Shown here piece by piece: positions 50,048 through 58,559 of a stretch of DNA of 64,000 bases. Below the pieces are notes generated by a model. The model worked only from the letters and a program-made list of their open reading frames with translations, made no database searches and was not told the DNA's origin. The stretch's first letter is position 1. Every line of letters begins with the position of its first letter. The stretch comes from Leptospiraceae bacterium (lineage in GTDB: Bacteria > Spirochaetota > Leptospiria > Leptospirales > Leptonemataceae), in NCBI GenBank assembly GCA_026005135.1, contig BPKM01000001.1, positions 62,001 through 126,000 on the forward strand, written 5' to 3'. Both the position numbers and the translations under genes were made by a program.

Positions 50048-50400
50048 TTACGCATATAATATTTCGACATCTTATTCCACCAGTTCTCTCGCTTTATAAA
50101 ATCGCTGTTCTTTCCTAATTTCTGTAATAGTTAAATTCAGAACCAATCGGGACTTTCAACAGAGATACCATATCATCAAATTTTCTATAACATTCCCATT
50201 ATATAAGTAATCTTAATAATAAGACTTATATATACCCCAGCTATTTGGGATATTTCCTATAATAATTGATGAATATTTTGTTTTATTCTTATAGAATAAT
50301 ATAATCGTTACAAAACATCAGATAAATTTTTTTACTGGTTTTCTTTTGATTTGCTAATTTTTTTGATAAATATAATAATAAACAATTTAGAAGTAGAATA
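50048..50400 (-). pseudogene. Decayed copy of the DUF1564-like gene
   Basis: This stretch matches the intact gene at 35223-35741 in nucleotide sequence along most of its C-terminal two thirds and a little past the stop. Shared blocks include AGAGATACC, ATCATCAAA, CTATAACATTCCCAT, TAATTGATGAATATT, and TTTTTTTACTGGTTTTCTTT with GATTTGCTAATTTTTTT just after it. It has several indels, a lost segment near 50130-50150 and no complete reading frame. It fills most of the gene-free interval 49952-50509. I see nothing else in the rest of that interval. Confidence 0.85.
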
Positions 50401-50509
50401 AAATAGAATAAAACTAAAAATAAACTGTGTTCTATGAGCGTTTATGAATAAGTCAAAAAAGAATACTTTATAGATAATAAAATGTTTAATTATCAAAAAT
50501 AATTTTAAA

Positions 50510-52048
50510 TTAGTCTTTATATTTTTCCCATTCGAAATTTATGATGTTTCTTTCTTCTTTACTGAATTCAATTCCAATTAAAAAAATATCTTTATAATTA
50601 TCTTTGTATTTTTTATAATATTTTTTTTCTTTTATTTGTTCGAGGGCTTTTTTATCAGTTGTATTTTTTATGACTTTAAATTCTAAAAGAAAGATTTTAT
50701 TGAGATAAATAATCGTTAAATCAATTCTTCCTGTATTGGTATTATCTTCTGCAATGATATTTAAACCTGCACCATTCAATAAAGCATAAATAACAGAAGC
50801 ATAATAGCCTTCATATTTATCCAATTCGTTTTTTCTATACCATTCATATAGTATACTAGAAAAAAATTGATATAATGTTTGATAAAGTTTTTCAAAATCA
50901 TTATTTTCAAATGCTTCTTGAATATCAATTTGAATGTTAGGAATAGGATGTGGGGTAAGATATTGTAAAAAAGCATCGTTTAAACTTATTTTTACTTCTA
51001 AATTTGGATATGTTAATATATAATAAATTTTATTGTTTTTGTATATAAAATCTTTTATCGTTAAATATCCTGTCTGAAATAATAAATTTTCAGGATAAAT
51101 ATAATCTATATCTAAATTTGATATTAAATAATCTCCTACTTTCAGATTTTCTAAATGTGGTAAGAAATAATGGTATTTTTCGAATATTTGAATCAAAAAA
51201 GTTGGTGTAGCGGTTTCGAACCAATAAGGACGAAAAATTTTTTCAGAAAAAAATAATAGTATATCAAATGGATTATATACATTTTCTCCTAACCAATTAT
51301 AACCATCATACCATTGTTTTATTTTATTAGTATCGAAATCTTTTAGCCTATCTTTAAAGGTATTTTCTAATTCGTATTGTGTATAACCGCATATTGTAGA
51401 AAATTCTTCACTTAAAGTAATATCTCTTAATTGATTTAATCCACTAAATAAAGATACTTTTGAAAATCTGGATACACCAGTAATAAAAACAAATTGAATT
51501 AATTCATCATTAGACTTAATAATCTCGAAAAAGTTTTTTAGAATATTTCTATTTCGTTTTGCTAAATTTTCATTTGTTATAACATCAAGAATTGGTTTAT
51601 CATATTCATCAATTAATATAACAATTTTTTTATTATAATTTTTGTGAATTTTTTTTAATAATTCTTCGAATCTAAATTGTATGAATTCTTCTTTTAAATC
51701 TATCTGGTATTCTTCTGCTAATGAATTTATTATATAGAAAAATGACTTTTCTAAATGTATCTCACTTTCTGTTGAAGTTTTACTTAAATCTATCTTGATT
51801 ACCGGGTAATTTTTTTCCCCATCCCAATTATCATATAGATAAAGACCATAAAATAAATTTTTATTACCTATAAAAGCTTCTTTTAGTGTATCGAGGAATA
51901 AAGATTTGCCAAATCTTCTTGGACGACTTAAAAAATAATATTTTCCAGAGTCGAATAGTTTTTTTATAAAGATAGTTTTATCAACATAATAATAATTTTC
52001 AGAACGTATTTCTTTAAAATTTTGAATACCAATAGGTAACTTTTTCAC
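50510..52048 (-). CDS. AAA-ATPase-like protein with PD-(D/E)XK nuclease-like C-terminus
   Basis: A 512-residue protein of the AAA-ATPase_like/PDDEXK_9 type. It begins KKLPIGIQNFKEIRSENYYYVDKT in two parts of the family motif. A Walker-like RPRRFGKSLFLDTL follows, and Walker B is KIVILIDEYDKPI. The C-terminal domain has RIDLTII and LLEFKVIKNT, the spaced D and ExK of the PD-(D/E)XK fold. Such genes are abundant and multi-copy in Bacteroidetes, Clostridia and spirochaetes and look mobile; their role is unknown. Its promoter may be the leftward -10 box of the duplicated element about 110 bases upstream. Confidence 0.9.
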   Translation of the reverse strand: MKKLPIGIQNFKEIRSENYYYVDKTIFIKKLFDSGKYYFLSRPRRFGKSLFLDTLKEAFIGNKNLFYGLYLYDNWDGEKNYPVIKIDLSKTSTESEIHLEKSFFYIINSLAEEYQIDLKEEFIQFRFEELLKKIHKNYNKKIVILIDEYDKPILDVITNENLAKRNRNILKNFFEIIKSNDELIQFVFITGVSRFSKVSLFSGLNQLRDITLSEEFSTICGYTQYELENTFKDRLKDFDTNKIKQWYDGYNWLGENVYNPFDILLFFSEKIFRPYWFETATPTFLIQIFEKYHYFLPHLENLKVGDYLISNLDIDYIYPENLLFQTGYLTIKDFIYKNNKIYYILTYPNLEVKISLNDAFLQYLTPHPIPNIQIDIQEAFENNDFEKLYQTLYQFFSSILYEWYRKNELDKYEGYYASVIYALLNGAGLNIIAEDNTNTGRIDLTIIYLNKIFLLEFKVIKNTTDKKALEQIKEKKYYKKYKDNYKDIFLIGIEFSKEERNIINFEWEKYKD

Positions 52049-52122
52049 AGATATAATTTTTCCTTATTTTACAAATTATCAAGTGAAATTCCAGAGTCTG
52101 AATTTTATAAAACAATAAAGTG

Positions 52123-52211
52123 TTAACACGTCCGCTCTTACTATTTTAAAGAAATCCATTATAGCAAGCTACCAATTATGTCAGTGGTAGATGTTATAAT
52201 GGAGTTAAGAA
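52123..52211. repeat. Duplicated 89-bp palindromic element, copy 1
   Basis: It is 86/89 identical to copy 2 (52378-52466). It contains the inverted repeat CTACCA-N10-TGGTAG (52169-52190) inside a wider one, TCCATTATA ... TATAATGGA. It lies in the divergent space between the AAA/nuclease-like gene and the 52490 gene; the two copies are 255 bases apart. Confidence 0.9.
52158..52200. promoter_or_regulatory. Outward-facing extended -10 boxes around an inverted repeat (copy 1)
   Basis: Leftward: TGCTATAAT on the minus strand (52158-52166), directed at the 50510-52048 gene. Rightward: TGTTATAAT (52192-52200). Both match the extended -10 consensus TGnTATAAT exactly. The dyad CTACCA/TGGTAG between them would be a natural operator. 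The same bases could instead form an RNA hairpin. No regulator has been identified. Confidence 0.5.
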
Positions 52212-52377
52212 GATAAAAGATAACTAATAAAACTAATAAAAGAGGAAAAAAATAATGCTAAAAATATATTTAGAAAATATAAAAATAAAAAATTAAATAA
52301 TATAATAATTTTTTATAAAATGATAAAAAAAATTGACATAATGCAATTAATAACTAAAAAGTATTATTGATATGAAA

Positions 52378-52466
52378 TTAACACGTTCGCTCTTACGATG
52401 TTAAAGAAATCCATTATAGCAAGCTACCAATTATGTCAGTGGTAGATGTTATAATGGAGTTAAGAA
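52378..52466. repeat. Duplicated 89-bp palindromic element, copy 2
   Basis: Three mismatches to copy 1, all in its first third; the palindromic core is identical. It ends 23 bases before the ATG of the 52490 gene. TTGACA occurs at 52333 upstream but is not at a useful distance from a -10 box. Confidence 0.9.
52413..52455. promoter_or_regulatory. Outward-facing extended -10 boxes around an inverted repeat (copy 2)
   Basis: Same layout as copy 1. The rightward TGTTATAAT (52447-52455) would start transcription near 52462, giving a leader of about 28 bases with a strong AAAGGAGG ribosome site before the ATG at 52490. The leftward box TGCTATAAT is at 52413-52421. Confidence 0.5.
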
Positions 52467-52489
52467 AATAACTAATAAAGGAGGAAAAA

Positions 52490-53131
52490 ATGATAAATGC
52501 TTTGGAAAATCCATTAAAAAATACAATAGGAGATTTGGTAGATCAATTTAGAGAAAAATTGGCAAGAAAATTTCAGGAAGAAATGGGAGATAATTGGTAT
52601 GTAGAAGATTTTAGAGATAGACCAAATATGATATATATTGCAAAACCTGATTGGTTTGATGATGAATATTATATCTATTATGAAATTGGATCTTCTGCTG
52701 ATAATATTCCAGATATAAACTATCGAGGTTTGGGTATTTCGTTAAAAACATTCTTTTCCAAAGGAAATCTATATCAGGGTAATATCGAAGAAGATGAAAA
52801 TAATGAAAATATAAAAGACGATTGGAGAGAAATAAAAGATAAAATTCCTCAAGAACTTTATGAACTATTCAATCAGATTGTAGAGAAAGGAAAACAGGTA
52901 TGGAATATTACTGATTCTGATTTCGAAAAATATAATCCCTTTTCCTGGCGATGTATTTTCGAACCCGTTTATCCAGATGATTTAAAATTACAAGATAATT
53001 TAGAATCATTACGTAAGATTTTGCCAGAGAATGTAGACCAATATGTAAATGCTTTATATGAGGATTTGATCCCTTTCATAAGGGAGACAGAGCAAATAGT
53101 AGATCAAATTGTAGCTTATAGAAATCGATAA
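52490..53131 (+). CDS. Orphan acidic protein of unknown function
   Basis: A 213-residue, acidic, soluble protein that I do not recognise. It has a helical N-terminus (NTIGDLVDQFREKLARKFQE), a beta-like middle with many aromatics (DEYYIYYEIGSSADNIP) and a C-terminal helical region (RKILPENVDQYVNALYEDL). It has no signal peptide, membrane segment, cysteine cluster or nuclease motif I can support. It has the best ribosome site of its area, the duplicated element directly upstream and a strong terminator, so it is a single, well-defined expression unit in accessory-looking DNA. Phage-defence or stress roles are possible but are only guesses. Confidence 0.85.
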   Translation: MINALENPLKNTIGDLVDQFREKLARKFQEEMGDNWYVEDFRDRPNMIYIAKPDWFDDEYYIYYEIGSSADNIPDINYRGLGISLKTFFSKGNLYQGNIEEDENNENIKDDWREIKDKIPQELYELFNQIVEKGKQVWNITDSDFEKYNPFSWRCIFEPVYPDDLKLQDNLESLRKILPENVDQYVNALYEDLIPFIRETEQIVDQIVAYRNR

Positions 53132-53140
53132 AATCTATCT

Positions 53141-53165
53141 ACCTCCCTTCCCGGGAGGTTTTTTT
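53141..53165 (+). terminator. Rho-independent terminator of the 52490 gene
   Basis: Stem ACCTCCC/GGGAGGT with a short loop TTCC(C), followed by seven T. It starts nine bases after the stop codon. Confidence 0.92.
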
Positions 53166-53386
53166 ATTATAAATAAAAAAAGAGTTATATAAATATTGCT
53201 ACCCCCGAAACAAAAAAATATTCTGAAGAAAAAGGTATTTATATGTTTTATTCCCTTATGAAAATTAATTCAAATTGAGAATATAAAAAATAAAAATTAA
53301 ATTATAAAATAATGAATTAAATAACAAAGTTTTTATCCAGACTTAATAAAATCTTTACTTTAAATATAGATAAAAAATGATTGATT

Positions 53387-53611
53387 ATGCAGTTTTCTAA
53401 GGATATTGAAAAAAATAAATCCGAAATTATACGTATTAGTATAGACGAATATAAAGGAGAAAAACTGGTGAATATTCGGGTATTTTATAAAAATAAAGAG
53501 GGTGAATGGGCACCAACAAAAAAAGGAATTGCAATACGGTTAGAATTATTCTCTAAGCTAAAAAGTGTTTTAGACGAAGTAGAAGAAATTATCAATGATT
53601 TAAAAAAATGA
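53387..53611 (+). CDS. PC4/transcription coactivator p15-like protein
   Basis: A 74-residue protein with the PC4 fold pattern: ISIDEYKGEKLVNIRVFYK, then EWAPTKKGIAIRLELFSKL and a C-terminal helix. PC4-like proteins bind single-stranded DNA and occur as small stand-alone proteins in many bacteria. Starting at the ATG at 53387 rather than the TTG at 53381 changes only two residues. The next gene overlaps its stop (ATGA). Confidence 0.85.
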   Translation: MQFSKDIEKNKSEIIRISIDEYKGEKLVNIRVFYKNKEGEWAPTKKGIAIRLELFSKLKSVLDEVEEIINDLKK

Positions 53612-54792
53612 AGTTATTTAAAAATATCTTAATTAGCATATTTTTTTTAAGTTATATTTTTCTTGTTTTATGGTTTTTTGATATTACAAGATTTAAATTA
53701 ATACAAATTTTCTGGAATTTAGCTGGCTTTTCTTATGATATAAAACAACAGAATTATAAAATTTATATACCTATTCAATTATATCGACCAGAATCTATGT
53801 TTGTACCAGAAAAAATTCATATACCTGTAAAACCTAAATTTCCAGTAATTGAATTTCATGGTCATTTATTTAAAACATCAGAAGACGAACTAATTCAGAT
53901 GATGGAAAATACAAATACAAAAATATTTATTGATTTAGCATTACGAACAACTACTTTAGAGAACTACGAACAATTAGAACAAAAATATAAAAAATTAAAA
54001 GATCGTCTAATTATATTTCCAGGTTTAAACTGGAATCGTTTAAAAGAAAATAATAATCAAACTGGTATTGAATTAATGGCTAAGGATCTGGAAGAAATAG
54101 CTAAGAATAAATCTATAAAAGGAATAAAGTTATGGAAAGATTTTGGATTAATGCATAGAAAAAAAGATGGTTCTTTATGGCGATTAGATGATCCAGCTTT
54201 TGATCCTGTATGGGATGTATGTAAAAAATATCATTTAATTGTTGCAATACATACATCTGATCCACCAGCTTTTTTTCGACCCATAGATGAACGTAATGAA
54301 CGATTAATTGAATTATCTCGAAGGCCAGAGTGGTCATTTTATGGAAAAAATTATCCTTCTTTTGATGAAATAATGAAGCAAAGAGAAAATCTATTTAAAA
54401 GAAGAAGAGATTTGATTTTTGTTGCTTTACATTTTGGTGAATTTGCTCATGATTTAAAACGTGCTTCTGAACTTTTAGAAAAACATTCTAATGTATATAT
54501 TGATATTGCTCAAAGAATTGACGAATTGGGAAGACATCCACGTAGCACTCGGGATTTTTTTATTAAATATCAGGATAGAATTTTATTTGGAATAGATGGT
54601 CCACCAGAATATAAAAAAGCTCAAATCTACTGGAGATTTTTAGAAACTGATGATGAATATTTTGATTATCTTCCTGAAGATAAATCAATAAAAGGATTAT
54701 GGAAAATTTATGGAATTTCTTTACCTGATACTGTTCTGGAAAAAATTTACTATAAAAATGCTCTAAGATTACTAAATTTACAAAAATATTAG
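53608..54792 (+). CDS. Membrane-anchored amidohydrolase family 2 protein
   Basis: A 394-residue protein with an N-terminal membrane segment (about 5-27) and an amidohydrolase-2-type barrel. Metal-ligand candidates are EFHGHLF, the lysine in IKGIKLWKDFG, IVAIHTSDP, VALHFGEFA and FGIDGPPEY. Family members are mostly decarboxylases or hydrolases of aromatic or lactone substrates. It is translationally coupled to the PC4-like gene. An inverted repeat GGGTTGGG/CCCAACCC (54794-54844, 35-base loop) follows the stop but is weak as a terminator. The substrate is unknown. Confidence 0.82.
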   Translation: MKLFKNILISIFFLSYIFLVLWFFDITRFKLIQIFWNLAGFSYDIKQQNYKIYIPIQLYRPESMFVPEKIHIPVKPKFPVIEFHGHLFKTSEDELIQMMENTNTKIFIDLALRTTTLENYEQLEQKYKKLKDRLIIFPGLNWNRLKENNNQTGIELMAKDLEEIAKNKSIKGIKLWKDFGLMHRKKDGSLWRLDDPAFDPVWDVCKKYHLIVAIHTSDPPAFFRPIDERNERLIELSRRPEWSFYGKNYPSFDEIMKQRENLFKRRRDLIFVALHFGEFAHDLKRASELLEKHSNVYIDIAQRIDELGRHPRSTRDFFIKYQDRILFGIDGPPEYKKAQIYWRFLETDDEYFDYLPEDKSIKGLWKIYGISLPDTVLEKIYYKNALRLLNLQKY

Positions 54793-54911
54793 AGGGTTGG
54801 GATTTATGTATTTATTTATTCTTTTCCCATGGAAGCCCCAACCCCTAATTAATTTACATTTTTATTCATTGCGTGAAATATACAACTATTTTTTAATGTT
54901 GTAAAATAAAA

Positions 54912-57398
54912 ATGAAAAAGAAATATCAATATACATGTCGAAATTGTGGTAATCAACAAATTATAGAACTTGATATTGATAGTAATAAAATTTATAAAAT
55001 TATATGTAAAAAATGTGGAAATACTCGTTTAATTAATAAACAGGCAGGTTTAATTAGAAATTCATCAGGAATAACTAATAATGTCAAATTAATTCATAAA
55101 AAAAATTATAGAAATCAACAAATCTATAAAGAACCAGTACTAAAGATAGTATTATTAAAAATAATTGATTTTTTCGAAAATCTATCAAATTATTTTTCGG
55201 ATTTCGTTTATGGTTTCAATTCTATTTTTAAAAAAGTTTTGATTATATTTTTATTATTTATAGGTATATTTTTTATAGGAATGGGAACTATTACAATTGG
55301 ACAATTGATTTTTTTCAATGAAGAGCAATATCTTGCAAGTTTAAACGAAAATCAACCCAATATAATTTATGATGCAAATGGAAAAGTATTAGCAGAATTA
55401 TTTGATGTAAAAATTGGAAATCTTACCTATGATAAGATTCCACCACAAATGATTCAGATTCTTTTGTTTGTAGAAGATGAAGATTTTTTTTCTCATGGAG
55501 CAATTGATTATACTGCACTTATGAGGGCTATTACTAAGAATATACTTTCTATGGGATATGTACAGGGAGCATCTACTATTACACAACAATTAGCACGGAT
55601 ATTATTAAATCGAAGGGAAAAAACATTAACAAGAAAATTAAAAGAAGCAATGCTTGCTTTTGAATTAGAAGATCGTTTTACAAAAGAAGAAATTTTAGCT
55701 TATTATATGAATCATGTATATTTAGGACATGGATCTTATGGCTTCCAGAATGCAGCTCAATTTTATTATAAAAAAAATCTCAATGAATTGAATTTTACAG
55801 AAATGTTATCCTTAGCATGCTTACCATCAAGACCAGAATTTTATTCCCCATTAAGAAATTTTGATCATTTAGAAAAAAAAATGAATTGGATCTTTAATCG
55901 CTTACAGAAAGAAAAACCAGATTTTTTTAATATAGATAAAAAAACATACGAAATTCAAAAAAAAGAAATTCGGAAAATTTTAAATCGTAGTCCATACGAA
56001 ACAGTTTATGGAAATAGAATTGATTATGCTCCTTATGTTACGGAATTTATTCGTGCCAAAATACTGGAAATACTTGGTAAAGAATATACAGTTTCTAAAG
56101 GATTAAAAATTTATACAACTATTGATCTGGATTTACAGATTTCTGCTTCGAAAGAATCTTTAAATCATTTAGAAGAAATACGAAAATATCACCCATATAA
56201 AACAAAAATAAAAGATAAAGAATTTTTTAAAAAATTCTATTTAGAACGAGCCTTAGGTGGAGTTTTTTTGGGATTACCTATTCCTTCTATGGAAAAAAAA
56301 CAATTAGAAACAGCTTCTATTGGATTAAACCCACATACGGGAGAAATTTTATTTATTCAGGGAGGTAGTGAGTTTCAACCTAATAATCAGTTTAATCGTG
56401 CCATCCAGATGAGAAGACAGACAGGTTCTGCCATAAAACCCATTATTTATTCTGCTGGTATTGAAGATGGCATTTTAACGCCAGCAACAGTATTCGAAGA
56501 TAGTCCATTATATTTCTCTTTAAAACAGGCTAATCGTGAATACTGGCTTCCAGAAAATATTGATCAAACTTACGAAGGAAGAATTTCATTAAGAGAAGCC
56601 TTAGAAAAATCAAGGAATGTTCCAGCATTAATAGCAGCACAAAAAATTGGAATAGAAAGATTAGGGATACAATTTCAGAAGTTCTTTTTTCATACAGAAG
56701 AAGAATTTCAAAAGCGATTTAAACAGGAATTGGCAATAGCTATTGGTATTTTAGAAATGAGTCCCTTAGAAATGGCTTTAGCATATACTGCATTTGCTAA
56801 TAATGGAATTATAAAAAGACCTTTTCTTATAAAAAAAATAGAAGATGCTTCGGGTAGTATATTATATCGAGGAGATAATAAAGATGAGTTTAATATTAAG
56901 ATGCCAGAAGAAAAACACGTTCTATCCGGAGATGTAGCAGAGGTTATGATTAGTTTATTAAAAAGTTCAGCAAAACATGGAGGAACCAGTAGAGGAGGTT
57001 TTTATTCCGAAAGATTAGCAGGGAAGACTGGAACAACAAATCAATATCGAGATGCCTGGTTTATAGGAGTATTACCTGATCTGGTTATTTCTGTATGGAT
57101 AGGTTTTGATGAGCCTAAGGTTAGTATGAATAAAGGAACTGGTGCTGGTGTTGCTGGACCACTTTATGGAAAAATCATAAAAAATGTTCGTGATAAATAC
57201 GATAAAGGAGATTATTTTTTTGAACCTAAAGCAGTTTTCCATACAATATGCCCAGTTAGTGGAAAATTACCTAATCCTTATTGTCCCAGAGTTATTAATG
57301 AAATTTTTACTATTAATGGAATTCCAACTGAAGAATGCGATTATCATAAACCAGTAGAGAAAAATTTACTTCCACCAAAGGAAAGTGATTTTGAATAG
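54912..57398 (+). CDS. Penicillin-binding protein 1A with N-terminal zinc ribbon
   Basis: Bifunctional peptidoglycan synthase of 828 residues. A cytoplasmic zinc-ribbon-like start has Cys9, Cys12, Cys32 and Cys35 (TCRNCGN ... ICKKCGN). A membrane helix lies at about 108-134. The glycosyltransferase domain has catalytic Glu188 in FVEDEDFFSHGAIDY, STITQQLARIL and the RKLKEAMLAFELE block. The transpeptidase domain has SxxK as GSAIKPI, SxN as KSRNVP and KTG as AGKTGTTNQYRDAWF. Both activities should be intact. The zinc ribbon is not part of ordinary PBP1A and may bind a cytosolic partner or sense metal or redox (inference). Confidence 0.93.
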   Translation: MKKKYQYTCRNCGNQQIIELDIDSNKIYKIICKKCGNTRLINKQAGLIRNSSGITNNVKLIHKKNYRNQQIYKEPVLKIVLLKIIDFFENLSNYFSDFVYGFNSIFKKVLIIFLLFIGIFFIGMGTITIGQLIFFNEEQYLASLNENQPNIIYDANGKVLAELFDVKIGNLTYDKIPPQMIQILLFVEDEDFFSHGAIDYTALMRAITKNILSMGYVQGASTITQQLARILLNRREKTLTRKLKEAMLAFELEDRFTKEEILAYYMNHVYLGHGSYGFQNAAQFYYKKNLNELNFTEMLSLACLPSRPEFYSPLRNFDHLEKKMNWIFNRLQKEKPDFFNIDKKTYEIQKKEIRKILNRSPYETVYGNRIDYAPYVTEFIRAKILEILGKEYTVSKGLKIYTTIDLDLQISASKESLNHLEEIRKYHPYKTKIKDKEFFKKFYLERALGGVFLGLPIPSMEKKQLETASIGLNPHTGEILFIQGGSEFQPNNQFNRAIQMRRQTGSAIKPIIYSAGIEDGILTPATVFEDSPLYFSLKQANREYWLPENIDQTYEGRISLREALEKSRNVPALIAAQKIGIERLGIQFQKFFFHTEEEFQKRFKQELAIAIGILEMSPLEMALAYTAFANNGIIKRPFLIKKIEDASGSILYRGDNKDEFNIKMPEEKHVLSGDVAEVMISLLKSSAKHGGTSRGGFYSERLAGKTGTTNQYRDAWFIGVLPDLVISVWIGFDEPKVSMNKGTGAGVAGPLYGKIIKNVRDKYDKGDYFFEPKAVFHTICPVSGKLPNPYCPRVINEIFTINGIPTEECDYHKPVEKNLLPPKESDFE

Positions 57399-57401
57399 AA
57401 A

Positions 57402-57422
57402 AGCGGTCTTTTTTGGACCGCT
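57402..57422. terminator. Bidirectional terminator between PBP1A and CDGSH genes
   Basis: Stem AGCGGTC (57402-57408) and GACCGCT (57416-57422). On the minus strand it is followed by TTTTC; on the plus strand by an AT-rich stretch without a clean T-run. It sits between two converging genes. Confidence 0.75.
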
Positions 57423-57440
57423 ATTATTATTTAATAAATT

Positions 57441-57689
57441 TTATAAATTTTTATGTGTACCATCACAATAGGGTTTATTATTGGAACGTTTACAACCACA
57501 CCATGCAATTTTACCTGTTTTTTCTACAGTGACTACAATAGGAGACATCCCCGTATTATGTTTTTTGTGACTTCCATCACAAAATGGTTGTGTTTGAGAT
57601 AATCCACAACTACACCATGCTCGTTTTGTTCCTTCTTTCTCATCAAGTACATAAGGACTTTTTTGGGCAATTTTTGGTTCAAAGCTCAT
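57441..57689 (-). CDS. Double CDGSH iron-sulfur protein
   Basis: An 82-residue protein with two CDGSH motifs, CSCGLSQTQPFCDGSH and CGCKRSNNKPYCDGTH. Each supplies three Cys and one His for a [2Fe-2S] cluster. Such proteins carry electrons or clusters. The ATG at 57689 (MSFEPKIAQKSPYVL) is chosen over a TTG at 57728, which would overlap the lipoprotein stop upstream. Confidence 0.92.
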   Translation of the reverse strand: MSFEPKIAQKSPYVLDEKEGTKRAWCSCGLSQTQPFCDGSHKKHNTGMSPIVVTVEKTGKIAWCGCKRSNNKPYCDGTHKNL

Positions 57690-57720
57690 AATGAATAATT
57701 TAATATCGAATTGATTTTTG

Positions 57721-58536
57721 TCAATCAATAGAATTATTATTTTTACAAAAATTTAGAAAATCTATCCAGGGTGTACTTTTCCAATCTTTATACATTGCTT
57801 TGATAAATTGATCTTTAATAGCAGCATCATTTTGAATATTAACATCTTTAATTAAATAATTATTATCATAATAAATAATATTATTTTCTTTTTTTCCTAA
57901 ACCTTTGAAAAAACCCTTTAACATTTCCATACCTAAACCTTCTTTAATTCCTTCAGGTGCTATAAGAACTCCATATTGATATGCAATAGGATCTTCCTGT
58001 TCTGTTTCTTTAGTCATCATCATTTCTTTATGTTTAAGATAAGCATTAATTTTACCTAAAATAACAATCTTTCCCGGTTTAACATAAAATTTTAATTTTT
58101 CGATATCTTTTTGAGTAAAAAATACATTATATTTGGTTACTTCATTTTGATTTTTAGAAGTATAAGTATATCCCACGATAGCATAAAGACCTGGATCTAA
58201 ATTTAAAAAATAAAATCGCTCAGGTAATTCATCAAATCCTTGTTCATTGGAATAAGTTTGAATTTTAATCAAGGAACTTTTTAGATTTCCTTTTAAATCT
58301 TTTTTTATCAATACTGATTTATGAAGAGGATCATCAGGATCTTCTAATTTTGCAACATAAATTAATTTTGGAGTAACAGTTTGTTCTATAAATAAAATTT
58401 TATGTTCTTGAACAATACTAATTACTACGGCAGAATTAATTTCAATCGAAGGCTTTGGTTTAACCGGTGGTAATGTTTTACATTGTAAAATAAAAAATAA
58501 TAAAAGACTACAATAAAATAAATTTTTTTTATTCAT
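57721..58536 (-). CDS. Putative lipoprotein of unknown function
   Basis: A 271-residue protein with a signal peptide and lipobox (FFILQC, Cys at residue 19), followed by a proline/lysine-rich linker and a beta-rich domain with no family I can name. It is in the same direction as lnt, which ends only 23 bases from its own start and encodes the enzyme that adds the third acyl chain to lipoproteins. Co-transcription with lnt and the CDGSH gene is likely. Confidence 0.8.
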   Translation of the reverse strand: MNKKNLFYCSLLLFFILQCKTLPPVKPKPSIEINSAVVISIVQEHKILFIEQTVTPKLIYVAKLEDPDDPLHKSVLIKKDLKGNLKSSLIKIQTYSNEQGFDELPERFYFLNLDPGLYAIVGYTYTSKNQNEVTKYNVFFTQKDIEKLKFYVKPGKIVILGKINAYLKHKEMMMTKETEQEDPIAYQYGVLIAPEGIKEGLGMEMLKGFFKGLGKKENNIIYYDNNYLIKDVNIQNDAAIKDQFIKAMYKDWKSTPWIDFLNFCKNNNSID

Positions 58537-58559
58537 AAAATGAAACTATTCCAGATAAG

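Noticed and set aside
52333-52367. TTGACA with TATTAT as promoter of the orphan gene
   Set aside because: The spacing is 23 bases, too long for a sigma70 promoter; the extended -10 box in copy 2 is a better candidate.
52123-52466. CRISPR array
   Set aside because: Only two repeats, 89 bases long and 255 apart, with a promoter-like internal structure and no cas genes.
54794-54844. GGGTTGGG/CCCAACCC inverted repeat as terminator of the amidohydrolase gene
   Set aside because: The loop is about 35 bases and no T-run follows; support is too weak to list as a feature.
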